Positions 17,138 through 26,225 are shown, numbered from the stretch's first letter. The stretch is DNA of 30,427 nucleotides from Fragilaria crotonensis (GCA_022925895.1 JAKSYS010000720.1:1-30427); one strand, 5' to 3'. Numbers and translations are program-made. The notes: generated by a model from the letters alone, not told the origin.

Positions 17138-18589
17138 ATGACCATGACCATGACCGCTCAAGCGGCGCTCCCGGCACCTCCCGATCCAGCGGAGTATCAT
17201 GATCCCCACCATCCGAAGTATGGATTCCATACCGAGAAGTGGCACGATCCTCCCCGACCTCCTCCCGGACAAGAATGGTTCTCCGCAGAAGAACGTTTTC
17301 GTCGTGAAGCTAATGCCCATGCATACAGCCAACATGGTACTCCATCTAATTGGTTCCGCTATCTGACTCTCGGCTACTTTGTGTACGACGATTGTTGCAA
17401 GTTCGACGCACTATGGATGAAGTACAGCGATGATCCGATTATCTGTCACCGAATGGTCTTGTACAATTTTTTCTATCATATCGATAGGAACTTCGACACT
17501 CCAGCGAATCTCCAAGCGTGGGCAATGGATGTATCTCAACCATACCTCCAGCGCCATGCCCCACAGTACCTTGCAATCAACACCATCATCCAAACCTGGA
17601 ATGACTATATCCATGGGGACTATGACGTCTTGGATATTGATCGCACCCAATGGACGACAGTTGGAGGATCCAAGAAGAGGCAATCCATGGATAACCCGTC
17701 TCAGAAAAGGATGCATGACAACAGGACCTTGAACACGTCATCCACCCACCAACTACCAAACAACCAGAACGTCGCACCATCTCCAGGAAGTACATCGCCA
17801 CCTGACAACCAGTCTCATGATGAAACCTCTACAGCTGGGAAGCAGTCTGTTCTACAACCAGATCTAAACGTGCCTGTGAATGATGGCACCTATCGTCTCA
17901 CATTTCGTTGGCATCCGAAAGGGGACTTCTCGTTGTACAACGAACACTCTACCTTATGGTTGAAGGAGGCTCATGGAATGATGCAAGATATTTTTTCAGA
18001 TGAAGACTGTTTCTTTTATCGATGGGAAAGTACCGACCTTCAGATGTCCACGACGATTTCCAAACTCTCGCCTGGTGAATTGCGAGAGTTTCTGTCTCCC
18101 AACATCACTTTTTTACCATCCTCGTCTCAGATTATTTTTGGTGCACGAATTTGCTTCGCAGCCAAATTTCCGGGTCAATGGCGCAACAGGGAATCTACTG
18201 TCGACGGGCTAGGAAAACACAAAGTTCAGATTAGTCTTTCCAATTCGACAACATCCAGCGGCAAGATCGTAACAGCCGGGTACCTCTTATTCAGAGCAGC
18301 TCGCACCACTCATCGCACCAGATTCCTCCAAAGTCTACGTCAACAACTTCCAAAAAAGCATACCTTCTCGCTCCAGCACAATATGCTTTACAGGCTGCGG
18401 AGCATCTGCGCCTGTATCGTCTACGAATCAATCCAATCAGTCGTCGGGAAACTCGCTTTCGGGATAGTTTGCCTGGATTACCCGCGGTTATTCAAATCGA
18501 TACCTCGACTCAACAAAATCTTGATTTATTGGAGTCCATGTCCTCCAAGGAAGTGTGGATTCGAGCACCAGCATCCGTACGGGGAATGA
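17138..18589 (+). CDS. ORF1 of A3, N-terminal part (gag-like protein)
   Basis: The first ATG of the repeated Met-Thr codons at 17138 is the likely start, though the frame is open from 17096. The protein has a Pro-rich start, an aromatic-rich segment (about 17330-17480; Trp-Phe-Arg-Tyr ... Tyr-Phe-Val-Tyr-Asp-Asp-Cys-Cys), a long hydrophilic Ser/Asn/Gln linker, then a conserved block (about 17890-18350) with Leu-Thr-Phe-Arg-Trp, Ile-Ile-Phe-Gly-Ala-Arg and Ala-Gly-Tyr-Leu-Leu-Phe-Arg-Ala-Ala. I associate such blocks with ORF1-type proteins of diatom retroelements. Homologous reading stops at A6 (18352-18357); from there the frame to 18589 is spurious, and the protein resumes in the -1 frame. 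The role is inferred to be binding element RNA in the particle. Confidence 0.75.
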   Translation: MTMTMTAQAALPAPPDPAEYHDPHHPKYGFHTEKWHDPPRPPPGQEWFSAEERFRREANAHAYSQHGTPSNWFRYLTLGYFVYDDCCKFDALWMKYSDDPIICHRMVLYNFFYHIDRNFDTPANLQAWAMDVSQPYLQRHAPQYLAINTIIQTWNDYIHGDYDVLDIDRTQWTTVGGSKKRQSMDNPSQKRMHDNRTLNTSSTHQLPNNQNVAPSPGSTSPPDNQSHDETSTAGKQSVLQPDLNVPVNDGTYRLTFRWHPKGDFSLYNEHSTLWLKEAHGMMQDIFSDEDCFFYRWESTDLQMSTTISKLSPGELREFLSPNITFLPSSSQIIFGARICFAAKFPGQWRNRESTVDGLGKHKVQISLSNSTTSSGKIVTAGYLLFRAARTTHRTRFLQSLRQQLPKKHTFSLQHNMLYRLRSICACIVYESIQSVVGKLAFGIVCLDYPRLFKSIPRLNKILIYWSPCPPRKCGFEHQHPYGE

Positions 18590-19572
18590 CGACAGCAGAC
18601 ACAAAAACCGATCTGTCAAGTGCAAAGTCAGGAACGACTAAGACCGATACATCTTCTACCTACAACCACAACAGAGGTCGAAGAGGATTCGGTTCTAGCA
18701 GACAAAAGCAGCCCCCCGGAAGCACTACTACCGCATCAGCCCCAGGTGATGACATCGACGACCAAACGGCATTCACCCAGTCAGCAACCCAGTCAGTTGC
18801 GTCTCCATCAATGATGTCATCGGCAACATCCCGACGATTGAACGAGCTCGAAGCTTTATTTCGGAGACAACAGCAGGAAACTTCGGAAAACGCTGTGCTC
18901 TCAACAAAAAATGCAAATAGCCTCATACAAATCGAGACTAAACTTGGACGCCTAGATGACATGGACAATCTTCTTCAAGACAATCGGGAAAAGCTTGCTC
19001 TCACTATGGAAAGACAACAGGATTCTCATGTGCAGATCGTGGAGTTGAATATACGAGTGTCAAAACTGATGGATGTTATTGATAGAATGGCGACAAAAAT
19101 TGAATCGATGACTTCGGCAATGATCACAGGCAATAGGCCAGACTCCGAACGACGCAATCAGGAAAATCTGACCGACTGCAACAGACGACGCACGCTGGAA
19201 GAAATGAAAGATACATCGACCAACTTCACTTCCTCCGCGGATGGTACACAATCGACTACGTCATCCCAAGATCGAACGATAGCACCGAATGCGACGACGC
19301 CTCACCCGAAGCAACCCACGGCGGCACACTCTTCCCCATCTAAGAAGAAGTCTCGGCCACTCCACGACGATATGGAAGAGATGTCGCTTGGCTCCAACGA
19401 TTCTATGGAAACGCCAGTCGAAACGGAAATTCCTCCATACCACGGTATACACGACATGTCACTTCCTGACTCATCTATCCTGGATGAATCGAACGATTTT
19501 TCTTACCAAACGCCCGATCCGGACACTCAATACAACAACCATAGTGATTCGGAGGGAGGCGCCTCAAAATGA
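18358..19572 (+). CDS. ORF1 of A3, C-terminal part with coiled coil
   Basis: This frame is joined to the upstream one at the sequence A-AAA-AAG (18352-18358). It starts with a conserved-looking segment (Tyr-Leu-Leu-Ala-Pro ... Arg-Asp-Ser-Leu-Pro-Gly-Leu-Pro, 18361-18486), continues through a low-complexity Ser/Thr/Gln region, and then a predicted coiled coil (about 18834-19120: Leu-Asn-Glu-Leu-Glu-Ala-Leu ... Ile-Asp-Arg-Met-Ala). A basic patch at about 19335-19360 and an acidic tail follow. Coiled coils are typical of LINE ORF1 proteins, where they mediate assembly. The TGA at 19570-19572 overlaps the ORF2 ATG. An internal deletion at the frame join, instead of a one-base change, is also possible. 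Confidence 0.72.
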   Translation, partial: AYLLAPAQYALQAAEHLRLYRLRINPISRRETRFRDSLPGLPAVIQIDTSTQQNLDLLESMSSKEVWIRAPASVRGMTTADTKTDLSSAKSGTTKTDTSSTYNHNRGRRGFGSSRQKQPPGSTTTASAPGDDIDDQTAFTQSATQSVASPSMMSSATSRRLNELEALFRRQQQETSENAVLSTKNANSLIQIETKLGRLDDMDNLLQDNREKLALTMERQQDSHVQIVELNIRVSKLMDVIDRMATKIESMTSAMITGNRPDSERRNQENLTDCNRRRTLEEMKDTSTNFTSSADGTQSTTSSQDRTIAPNATTPHPKQPTAAHSSPSKKKSRPLHDDMEEMSLGSNDSMETPVETEIPPYHGIHDMSLPDSSILDESNDFSYQTPDPDTQYNNHSDSEGGASK

Positions 19573-20801
19573 TACATCACCAAGATGCATCATCCCAGCC
19601 AACGACGATGGAGAGCAATGACAATGTGAACATGGCAGACCAGCAGCACCCGACCACCAATGAGGCGACCGCAGATCCCGACGCTCACCGCCGACCAACC
19701 ACAGTTCAAAAAGGAAGATATATGTCGCGAGGGGAGGATCGACATCCACCCATCTACACGTCTCAGATTCTTCTTTTTCCATCGACCAGACCGGGGAGAA
19801 TGATTCGGAGGAAGACCAGCGACACTCAGGCAAATGTTACTTTTGGTGATGCGATTATCTACAAAGCAAAAGGTTCTACCCGGGTTATGTTTCAGAACGT
19901 TAAAGGACTGACCTTCAATCAAACAGGCGATGACTACAACTACTATATGTCATCCATGGGATCATACTCGATTGACATCTTCGGTATGGCGGAGACCAAT
20001 TCCGGCTGGCAACACCCACACGTGCAGGCAAAGTTCAAGTATTGTCTACGCAAACAATTAAAACTCGGAAAAGCAGTGTTTGGATCGCCGACTCAAGAGA
20101 TAGATCAGCTTGCAGACAACGAAACCTTTCAAGCTGGCGGATCAACACAGGTTGTAAGTGGCAATGTGACAACGACGGTGTTTGGGCCACCCATTACGGA
20201 TTCAACTGGACTGGGACGATGGTGCGGCTTTACTCTAATCGGCAAGAAGGAACTTAAATTGAGTATTCTCACAGGTTATAGGACTTGCAGTGGTTCCATT
20301 GCGTCATCACCACTAGGAAGCACCTTTCACCGAGAGTATACTTATTTTAAGGAGCAACAGGAGAAAAACCCGCAACCGAGACGACGTTTTCCGCGATCTT
20401 GGCAATCAGGTTCGGGATTTACAGCACCAAGGACATGCGATTCTCGTTATGATGGATGCCAACTCAGTATTGGAAAATGATCACCACCTCCAAGAATTCC
20501 TCAGACCCATGATCTTAGGGACTTACATAACAACAATCCAGCTCCCTCGACCTACATTGGATCTACCGACCGCAGGATTGATTACATGTTTGGATGTCCC
20601 AGAACCTCAGCAGCAACATGCCGTCAGGGCACACTCTCGTATTTTGAAGGACCTCAGTCCGACCACAGGGCTTTGTATGTCGACCTCTTTCTTTCCCAAC
20701 TGATCGGCATTGAAGCAACGGAACCAGTAATGTTGGACGCACCCAGGAGATGGCTTCAGAGCGGTAATATGGAATCAGTTGATCTCTATCGGGAAAAATG
20801 A
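19569..20801 (+). pseudogene. Endonuclease part of A3 ORF2
   Basis: A ~70-residue leader rich in polar residues precedes the EEP-type endonuclease. Motifs: Gln-Asn-Val-Lys-Gly-Leu (near 19893), Met-Ala-Glu-Thr-Asn (near 19985), Gly-Leu-Gly-Arg-Trp (near 20208), Met-Met-Asp-Ala-Asn-Ser (near 20449), Arg-Arg-Ile-Asp-Tyr (near 20570), and Ser-Asp-His-Arg-Ala (near 20660). The same set appears in copy A1. The enzyme nicks target DNA for target-primed reverse transcription. Two internal frame breaks (near 20384 and 20500) disrupt the fold, and the last piece ends at TGA 20799-20801, which overlaps the ATG of the RT frame. Confidence 0.82.
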
Positions 20802-22939
20802 AAGAGTACTATGTCAGGCACAACATGAAACAGCGGATAGATACCCTTTTCAAAACACATCATACACTTTCCCGAAAGCAAGTCCGACGTCTTTTGACAG
20901 CATGGGATGAAGACCAAGGGAGAGCGATGAGAGCGGCGGAAGAAGCGCTGGCAATAAAACCAAAGAAGTACGCGTGGTCTCCTCGACTTCGGAACGATGG
21001 CGTGATAATGAGGTACTGGAAGCTTCGGATGCGGGAAGTCACTCACTCAGAAGACTACTCGACTACATTCGATCGATGGGAAAGACAAATCCAGGGTTTT
21101 GACGGCACGTTCCATCTCCCGGATCGTAACAATACGTTGACTGTCACGGAAGTGAGACAGCGTTTGAATCAAGCTACAAAAGCCCTACGACAGACTCAGA
21201 AACGCGCGACGACGAGTAGAGTAAGAAGCTATGAGGAACTACTCGCAATCTACGAGACCGACGAAAATCCCACTACCAAACACGAATCCCAACGACGCGC
21301 CAAGATCATGTATCGAACTATAAAAGCGGAAGCGAGCAAACGACTTTTTGGCAAACTTCGTCAGACTCTTCATCCGTCGGAACACACAAGCCTGACTCAA
21401 ATACAAGTACCACGTCCAGTCGATACAAGCCAAAGAACGGAACCAGGCCAAGTCCACAACATCCTGCAACACTACGACACAGACCAGCTAGTGTGGGACA
21501 CGATCATTACAAGGGAAGACATTGAAGCTCATATACTGAGCTTCAATCGGGAAGCATTTCGGGCAGCAGCAGAATCACCATGTGGGAGCGGTATCATACA
21601 CGACGCGCTAACTTTTACAAGTCTGTCAGACGAGGCTGAACAAGTTCTCCGAGGATCTATCCCAAAGGAGTGGTATGGAGATAGAACGCTCCTTCGAGAG
21701 TTCCTAGCATCATTCCAGATTCCCGACTCGGTCTTGGAAGGTAAACCAATAAACCTGGAAATCTCAAACGACGACATCGTCAAAGGTTTCACGTCATGGA
21801 AGGAGACAACAACAACATCCCCATCAGGGAGACACCTCGGGCATTACAAAGCTATGATCAAGGACCCAGCATTGTTAAACTGCTTCCGGAAATTCTTAAA
21901 CATAGCGATCACACGCGGCATTGCTCCACCGAGATGGTGCAAAGCGGTGAACATCATGATTGAAAAGGACAAGGGACGGCCAAAAATAAATCGACTTCGA
22001 ATAATACATCTGTTTGAAGCGGATTATAATTTTTTCCTCAAGATTATGTGGGGATCACGTTTGGTACGACGATCTGTTCAAATGAACTTGCTCAACGAAG
22101 GCCAGCATGGATCAGTGCCTGGGCGAACAACCATGGATCCAGTGATGTTAAATCAACTAACAACCGATCTCAGTCGGGTCCTCAAAGTCAACTACGTAAG
22201 GTTTGATAATGACGCATCGGCTTGTTTCGATCGGATAATAGTTGCCCTCGGCATGATGGCGGCTCGGAGATGCGGGATGCCAAAGGAGGCCGTACGAACG
22301 CACGCAACGGCATTACAACTGATGCAATATATGGTGAAAACGATACACGGAGTTTCATCCGACTCATACAGCGGTACTATGATGGCACCATTATTTGGAA
22401 CTGGGCAAGGAAGCGGTGCATCACCGGCGGTGTGGTTATCACTGGTGGTCATCCTATTAAACACTTTGGAACGAGTGGTCCCGAACAGGATACGGTTCAA
22501 ATCGGCAGACGGGAATATAGTACATGAACGGTTGGTTGATGCATTCGTCGACGATACTGCTATAGGCTTAACGGACAACGGGGACTTATCCTTGACGGCG
22601 CTTGTTCAAGCATTGGAAAAAGTGGCGCAAACATGGGAGCAACTACTACACTTCTCGGGCGGAGCATTAAATCTTTCCAAATGCTCGTGGTATGTCATGT
22701 TCTGGAACTGGCGTCAGGGTAGACCTGTACTTCAAGAGATTGACGCTGCCGATCCAGCAATCCAACTCTTTCAAGGTTCCAATCACCGGAGACCAGTGAC
22801 CATACGTCGTCAATCACTCACAGCAGCCTCACGTATCTTGGGGATCTATCAGACACCACTGGCGATTTTTCCGAGCATATCCGAGTTCTCAAAAAGAAGG
22901 CTGATCAATATGCAGGATACATCAGATCACCGACGTTGA
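20798..22939 (+). CDS. Reverse transcriptase part of A3 ORF2
   Basis: The frame starts with a true ATG at 20798, although copy A1 shows that the protein is normally continuous with the endonuclease. A ~330-residue helical linker precedes the RT. Motifs: Ser-Pro-Ser-Gly-Arg-His-Leu-Gly-His-Tyr (near 21821), Arg-Ile-Ile-His-Leu-Phe-Glu-Ala-Asp (near 21998), motif A Asp-Asn-Asp-Ala-Ser-Ala-Cys-Phe-Asp-Arg-Ile (near 22204), motif B Gly-Thr-Gly-Gln-Gly-Ser (near 22400), motif C Phe-Val-Asp-Asp (22544-22555) and Leu-Asn-Leu-Ser-Lys-Cys (near 22670). The catalytic aspartates are intact. After 22864 this frame is off; the polyprotein continues in the -1 frame, at the same homologous codon as in copy A1. 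Confidence 0.88.
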   Translation: MKEYYVRHNMKQRIDTLFKTHHTLSRKQVRRLLTAWDEDQGRAMRAAEEALAIKPKKYAWSPRLRNDGVIMRYWKLRMREVTHSEDYSTTFDRWERQIQGFDGTFHLPDRNNTLTVTEVRQRLNQATKALRQTQKRATTSRVRSYEELLAIYETDENPTTKHESQRRAKIMYRTIKAEASKRLFGKLRQTLHPSEHTSLTQIQVPRPVDTSQRTEPGQVHNILQHYDTDQLVWDTIITREDIEAHILSFNREAFRAAAESPCGSGIIHDALTFTSLSDEAEQVLRGSIPKEWYGDRTLLREFLASFQIPDSVLEGKPINLEISNDDIVKGFTSWKETTTTSPSGRHLGHYKAMIKDPALLNCFRKFLNIAITRGIAPPRWCKAVNIMIEKDKGRPKINRLRIIHLFEADYNFFLKIMWGSRLVRRSVQMNLLNEGQHGSVPGRTTMDPVMLNQLTTDLSRVLKVNYVRFDNDASACFDRIIVALGMMAARRCGMPKEAVRTHATALQLMQYMVKTIHGVSSDSYSGTMMAPLFGTGQGSGASPAVWLSLVVILLNTLERVVPNRIRFKSADGNIVHERLVDAFVDDTAIGLTDNGDLSLTALVQALEKVAQTWEQLLHFSGGALNLSKCSWYVMFWNWRQGRPVLQEIDAADPAIQLFQGSNHRRPVTIRRQSLTAASRILGIYQTPLAIFPSISEFSKRRLINMQDTSDHRR

Positions 22940-25374
22940 CAACGACAGACATTCGCGTTTTCCACCGGTCAATTTATTCTCCTGCGATGCGTTACTCCCT
23001 TCCCGCCATCGCAGCAGACGAGGAGGAACTGGAAAGTATCCAATCAAAGATCATTCCCACCATCGTACAGCGTTTGGGCTTCTCGTCAAAAATGTCGACA
23101 GCTATTCGTCATGGACCAGTATCTATGGGAGGTTTAAATCTTTTCGACATCAGAACGGAATGTGGGATTGAAATGATCAAATACTTCCGACACGAAGTTT
23201 ATGGTAATACAAAGGTTGGCCAACTGTTACTCCTCCAATTGCAGGCATCTCAAATAGAATCTGGACTTCCGATACAACTCCTCGAGGATCCCTCCATTCA
23301 GATTGGATATTTGACACCGACCTGGATATTATCGATGCGACAATTCCTGTCCAATCACAATATACGCATCACTTTGACGGACACATTTCAGATCGCATTG
23401 CAAGGAAAAGATGATCAATACATTATGGATCTCAAACGACTGCAGGGATATACCACTCGACAACAGAAAGATTTGAATTTTGCTCGGTTATATCTCCAAG
23501 TGACAACTTTAGCTGAATTAGTTGACACGACTGAGAATGGCAAGATAGCGATATGGGCGTTAGAAGGGACCCGTCCGACAAGCTTCATGGACAACAAAGC
23601 CTGGCCGAGACAAGAAAGGATTACTCACCAGCAACAACGTCTGTGGAAAAGGTATATCTCGGCGCATTATTTGCGGTACGATAGATTCTGGCGGACACCA
23701 CCGAGACCAACGCTACGAGATGTGAAAGAAACCATCGCCACAACGACAGCGACGGGACCAAAGGACGTTAAAGAAAAAATAAGGTCACTACCCAGAGGAA
23801 GGCGTCGTCTGCTTACACACACACGACAACACGTTTCCGATGATGTCTTGTGGGAGGAATGCCAAACAAAACAAACATTGACCATTGCAACGGACGGCGG
23901 TCTCAAAGGAAGGAAAGGGACTTTTGGTTGGCTAGTCAGCACTCCGAATGAAACCATTTTAGCGGAAGGTGCAGGACCAGTGGATGGGCCATTCGACGCA
24001 GCTAACTCAACACGGTGCGAGTTAGGCGGATACGCGGCATCATTGTTATTTATCTCACTTCTTCACCATCTATGGGGCAAAAAACATAAATGCGACTTTC
24101 GATGGGTAACCGACAGCAAAGCAGCCATATCGAAGGTTGAACACCAGACGACAAAGTCACATAAGAAAATGCGACAACCGAGCAACGCGGATTATCTGGG
24201 CATCATAAAAGCTGAGACGTCGTCGATCCGAAGACGCATTCGTCCAGTTTGGGTTAAAGGTCACCAACAGACATCTCGCAACGGTGCTCAAAACAAGGAC
24301 ATCATCAGGAACAATCATGTTGACCAACTGGCGACGTGGTATCGCAATCACAAATTCTACCGGCAATCAGTAGAGCACACTGATCATACCCCGGAAGCAA
24401 AGGTGACAATCTCCGTCAATGGTATACGCGTCGTTGGACAAGAAGAAGCGACTCTGCGGTATCATATCAATGGCTACCACCTCCGACAGTATATACAATC
24501 GCGACAGAAGTGGACCAACAGAATATGGAATACAGTCGATATAGAGTTGTTTGGACTGTTCTACCGAAAGCTTCCATCGAGAGATCAAGTGGCACACACA
24601 CGGTTCATATTCGACCAGTGGCATACAGGAGAACACCGCCAACGGATCAATACCACACAAAATACGAACGTGGACAAGTGCCCATGCTGTCTACAACCGA
24701 ATGAAAACACCACCCATGTACTACGATGTACGGCAAATCCTGAGCACGCAAGTACACTATCGGCCTTCCGCAAAAGGATGTCCCCTACCGACTATCATTC
24801 GGTTTTTTCGCTGTTGAAGGAAGGAGTACTATCATGGCTCGACGGGACGCCATTCTCGCCGGATCTAACGGTACATCCACGGAAATTTCATGATCGCATT
24901 CAGCAAGCTATTCAAGAGCAAGAACAGATTGGTTGGGGCAACGCCATCAAAGGGTACCTGAGCGTAGAGTGGAGATTTTTAGCTGACGAAAGCCAATACG
25001 ACAACGGTCCAGATATACAGGACGGGCATGGCTTCCAAAGACTCAAAACTATATTGACGCACCTTCACAATGTGGCCATTAGCTTATGGAAGGCGAGGAA
25101 TCAAGTACTACATAAATCTGGGGACCAAGAACTACAACACATTCGAGATTTGGAAATAGCTGAGATAAAGGAAATGCATGCACATCCGGAAAGATTACAG
25201 GCAGGCGACCGACATTACTGTGAACGATCGCTGGAGTCGATACTTAAGAAGGGCCCGGCAACGAGACGCAGGTGGCTGAGGTACACTAAATTATCGCGAG
25301 ACCGCATGAAAAAAGATGGGAAACGACAAATGTTGATGACACACTTCTACCGTCCGTCAGATACTGTCACATAG
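22861..25374 (+). CDS. RNase H and zinc-knuckle part of A3 ORF2
   Basis: Reading continues from Gly-Asp-Phe-Ser at 22861. A ~340-residue connection follows the RT thumb. RNase H residues are Asp in Ala-Thr-Asp-Gly-Gly (23893), Glu in Arg-Cys-Glu-Leu (24019), Asp in Val-Thr-Asp-Ser (24111) and Asp in Asn-His-Val-Asp (24322), plus Lys-Gly-His-Gln near 24259. The CCHC knuckle is at 24679-24729. The protein ends with an Arg-rich segment (Ala-Thr-Arg-Arg-Arg-Trp-Leu-Arg near 25260) shared with A1. The domain would degrade the RNA template after first-strand synthesis. This 838-codon frame has no internal stop, so it looks young or well kept. Confidence 0.88.
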   Translation, partial: GDFSEHIRVLKKKADQYAGYIRSPTLTTTDIRVFHRSIYSPAMRYSLPAIAADEEELESIQSKIIPTIVQRLGFSSKMSTAIRHGPVSMGGLNLFDIRTECGIEMIKYFRHEVYGNTKVGQLLLLQLQASQIESGLPIQLLEDPSIQIGYLTPTWILSMRQFLSNHNIRITLTDTFQIALQGKDDQYIMDLKRLQGYTTRQQKDLNFARLYLQVTTLAELVDTTENGKIAIWALEGTRPTSFMDNKAWPRQERITHQQQRLWKRYISAHYLRYDRFWRTPPRPTLRDVKETIATTTATGPKDVKEKIRSLPRGRRRLLTHTRQHVSDDVLWEECQTKQTLTIATDGGLKGRKGTFGWLVSTPNETILAEGAGPVDGPFDAANSTRCELGGYAASLLFISLLHHLWGKKHKCDFRWVTDSKAAISKVEHQTTKSHKKMRQPSNADYLGIIKAETSSIRRRIRPVWVKGHQQTSRNGAQNKDIIRNNHVDQLATWYRNHKFYRQSVEHTDHTPEAKVTISVNGIRVVGQEEATLRYHINGYHLRQYIQSRQKWTNRIWNTVDIELFGLFYRKLPSRDQVAHTRFIFDQWHTGEHRQRINTTQNTNVDKCPCCLQPNENTTHVLRCTANPEHASTLSAFRKRMSPTDYHSVFSLLKEGVLSWLDGTPFSPDLTVHPRKFHDRIQQAIQEQEQIGWGNAIKGYLSVEWRFLADESQYDNGPDIQDGHGFQRLKTILTHLHNVAISLWKARNQVLHKSGDQELQHIRDLEIAEIKEMHAHPERLQAGDRHYCERSLESILKKGPATRRRWLRYTKLSRDRMKKDGKRQMLMTHFYRPSDTVT
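24679..24729 (+). other. CCHC zinc knuckle of A3 ORF2
   Basis: Cys-x2-Cys-x8-His-x3-Cys over 17 codons, with the same spacing as in A1 and B2. It lies C-terminal to RNase H and is likely nucleic-acid binding. Confidence 0.72.
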
Positions 25375-25536
25375 AGGGTACAGCACCGTTCAACTTTGGG
25401 GGATTAGGGTTAGGATTAGATGTAACCATCGCCATCTTGAAATATGGAGTGGCCGTGGTGGGGTACACACTATGGTCTTGTCAAAAGATCGTAGACGGTG
25501 ACAACCCGATAATTAGGTTATATATATAATTGTTAC
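25375..25536 (+). other. 3' UTR of A3 with telomere-like tract and stem-loop
   Basis: After the stop come GGGTACAGCA (25376-25385), TTAGGGTTAGGATTAG (25404-25419), GGGTACAC (25461-25468), a stem-loop GGTCTT/AAGATC (25474-25490, one G-T pair) and ACGGTGACAACC (25495-25506), then an AT-rich end with TATATATA. The last three parts are shared in order with A1, and the first two with B2. The stem-loop may be where the reverse transcriptase binds (inference). Confidence 0.6.
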
Positions 25537-25737
25537 TTTATGACTTATGCACTAGCAATGTGATGATATTGACGCCGGCGGTCGGCCATTGTCAAAGCCA
25601 AATTTGTGTCATTGATGGTACAATTTGTACATCGACCGTCTTGCAAAACGTACGAAAATGGCCATCTTTAAAAAAGACAACTTTGTTGTTAATTAAAGAC
25701 TAGTGGGTTCCTCACAACTGATCGGAGTATGAGATAT

Positions 25738-26134
25738 ACTACAGGTCTACAGGATACAGGACGCACAGTACCCAAAATTGGTCATACTCCGTAGCCCATC
25801 AGACCTACTACAGTAGCATACTTTTTGGTACCAACGTAAGCTACTTCATGACGTACAGTACACAGTACCCACAGACCCCCCAGAGTTGTGCTATCATGCC
25901 CCAGTATTGCAGTTCATCGCACGGTATGTTTTACAGTAGCATATGTGAAGCAGCCCCTGCTCACACCAAATTCCATGAGTATTCCATCCAGTAACTTTGA
26001 ATTCGTACAGTACTGTATTTCAGTAAAGTAACTCACTTTCAACATGAATTACCATCAATTTATGTACTGTAGACCTGTAGTACATGGAATCCACGTAACA
26101 GTACAACAGTACCCCAGAGTGGTCATACTCCGTA
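25738..26134. repeat. Nested short direct and inverted repeats
   Basis: ACTACAGGTCTACAG (25738-25752) has a perfect inverted copy at 26067-26081. A 28-base unit ending in TGGTCATACTCCGTA occurs at 25766-25793 and 26107-26134 (25 of 28 identical). The core TCATACTCCG is also inverted at 25723-25732. CAGTAC/GTACTG words recur throughout. It resembles a foldback or MITE-like sequence, but clean termini and target duplications are not evident. Confidence 0.6.
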
Positions 26135-26138
26135 ACAA

Positions 26139-26163
26139 ACACACACACACACACGCACACACA
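26139..26163. repeat. AC dinucleotide microsatellite
   Basis: An (AC)n tract with one G interruption, visible directly. Confidence 0.9.
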
Positions 26164-26225
26164 AAGCCAATTTTAAAAGGAGTAGGATACTGACAGTATT
26201 CGTGTGATTGGTACGCGAGTACTGG

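Larger units (their letters stand above)
19569..25374 (+). pseudogene. ORF2 polyprotein of A3 (endonuclease, RT, RNase H), frameshifted
   Basis: ORF2 begins at ATG 19569, overlapping the ORF1 stop, and would end with TAG at 25372-25374. Four frame breaks separate it into 19569-20384, about 20384-20500, about 20500-20801, 20798-22864 and 22861-25374. Each break is explained by one base: an extra T in a T4 run near 20384, a missing C near 20500, a missing A at 20794-20798 and a missing G at 22859-22864. All catalytic motifs are present across the pieces. It is a recently damaged element, or an intact one with sequence errors. Confidence 0.85.
17096..25536 (+). mobile_element. Non-LTR retrotransposon copy A3, nearly full length
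   Basis: This is the most complete element here: ORF1 (17138-19572), ORF2 (19569-25374) with endonuclease, RT, RNase H and CCHC knuckle, and a 3' UTR of about 160 bases. There are no LTRs. Its coding sequence is interrupted by about five single-base frame breaks: 18352-18358, near 20384, near 20500, 20794-20798 and 22859-22864. It is therefore not intact as given. Its 5' edge lies close to the ORF1 start and abuts copy B4, so the 5' UTR may be truncated. I could not identify target-site duplications with confidence; the 3' boundary is approximate. Confidence 0.9.

Noticed and set aside
17096-17335. N-terminal part of the minus-strand open frame 17335-16619
   Set aside because: It runs antisense through the start of A3 ORF1, which has better coding character; only the part left of 17095 is attributed to B4.
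25404-25419. Interstitial telomere remnant
   Set aside because: Only about two and a half imperfect units, and part of it lies at the same place in the B2 3' UTR, so it belongs to the element.
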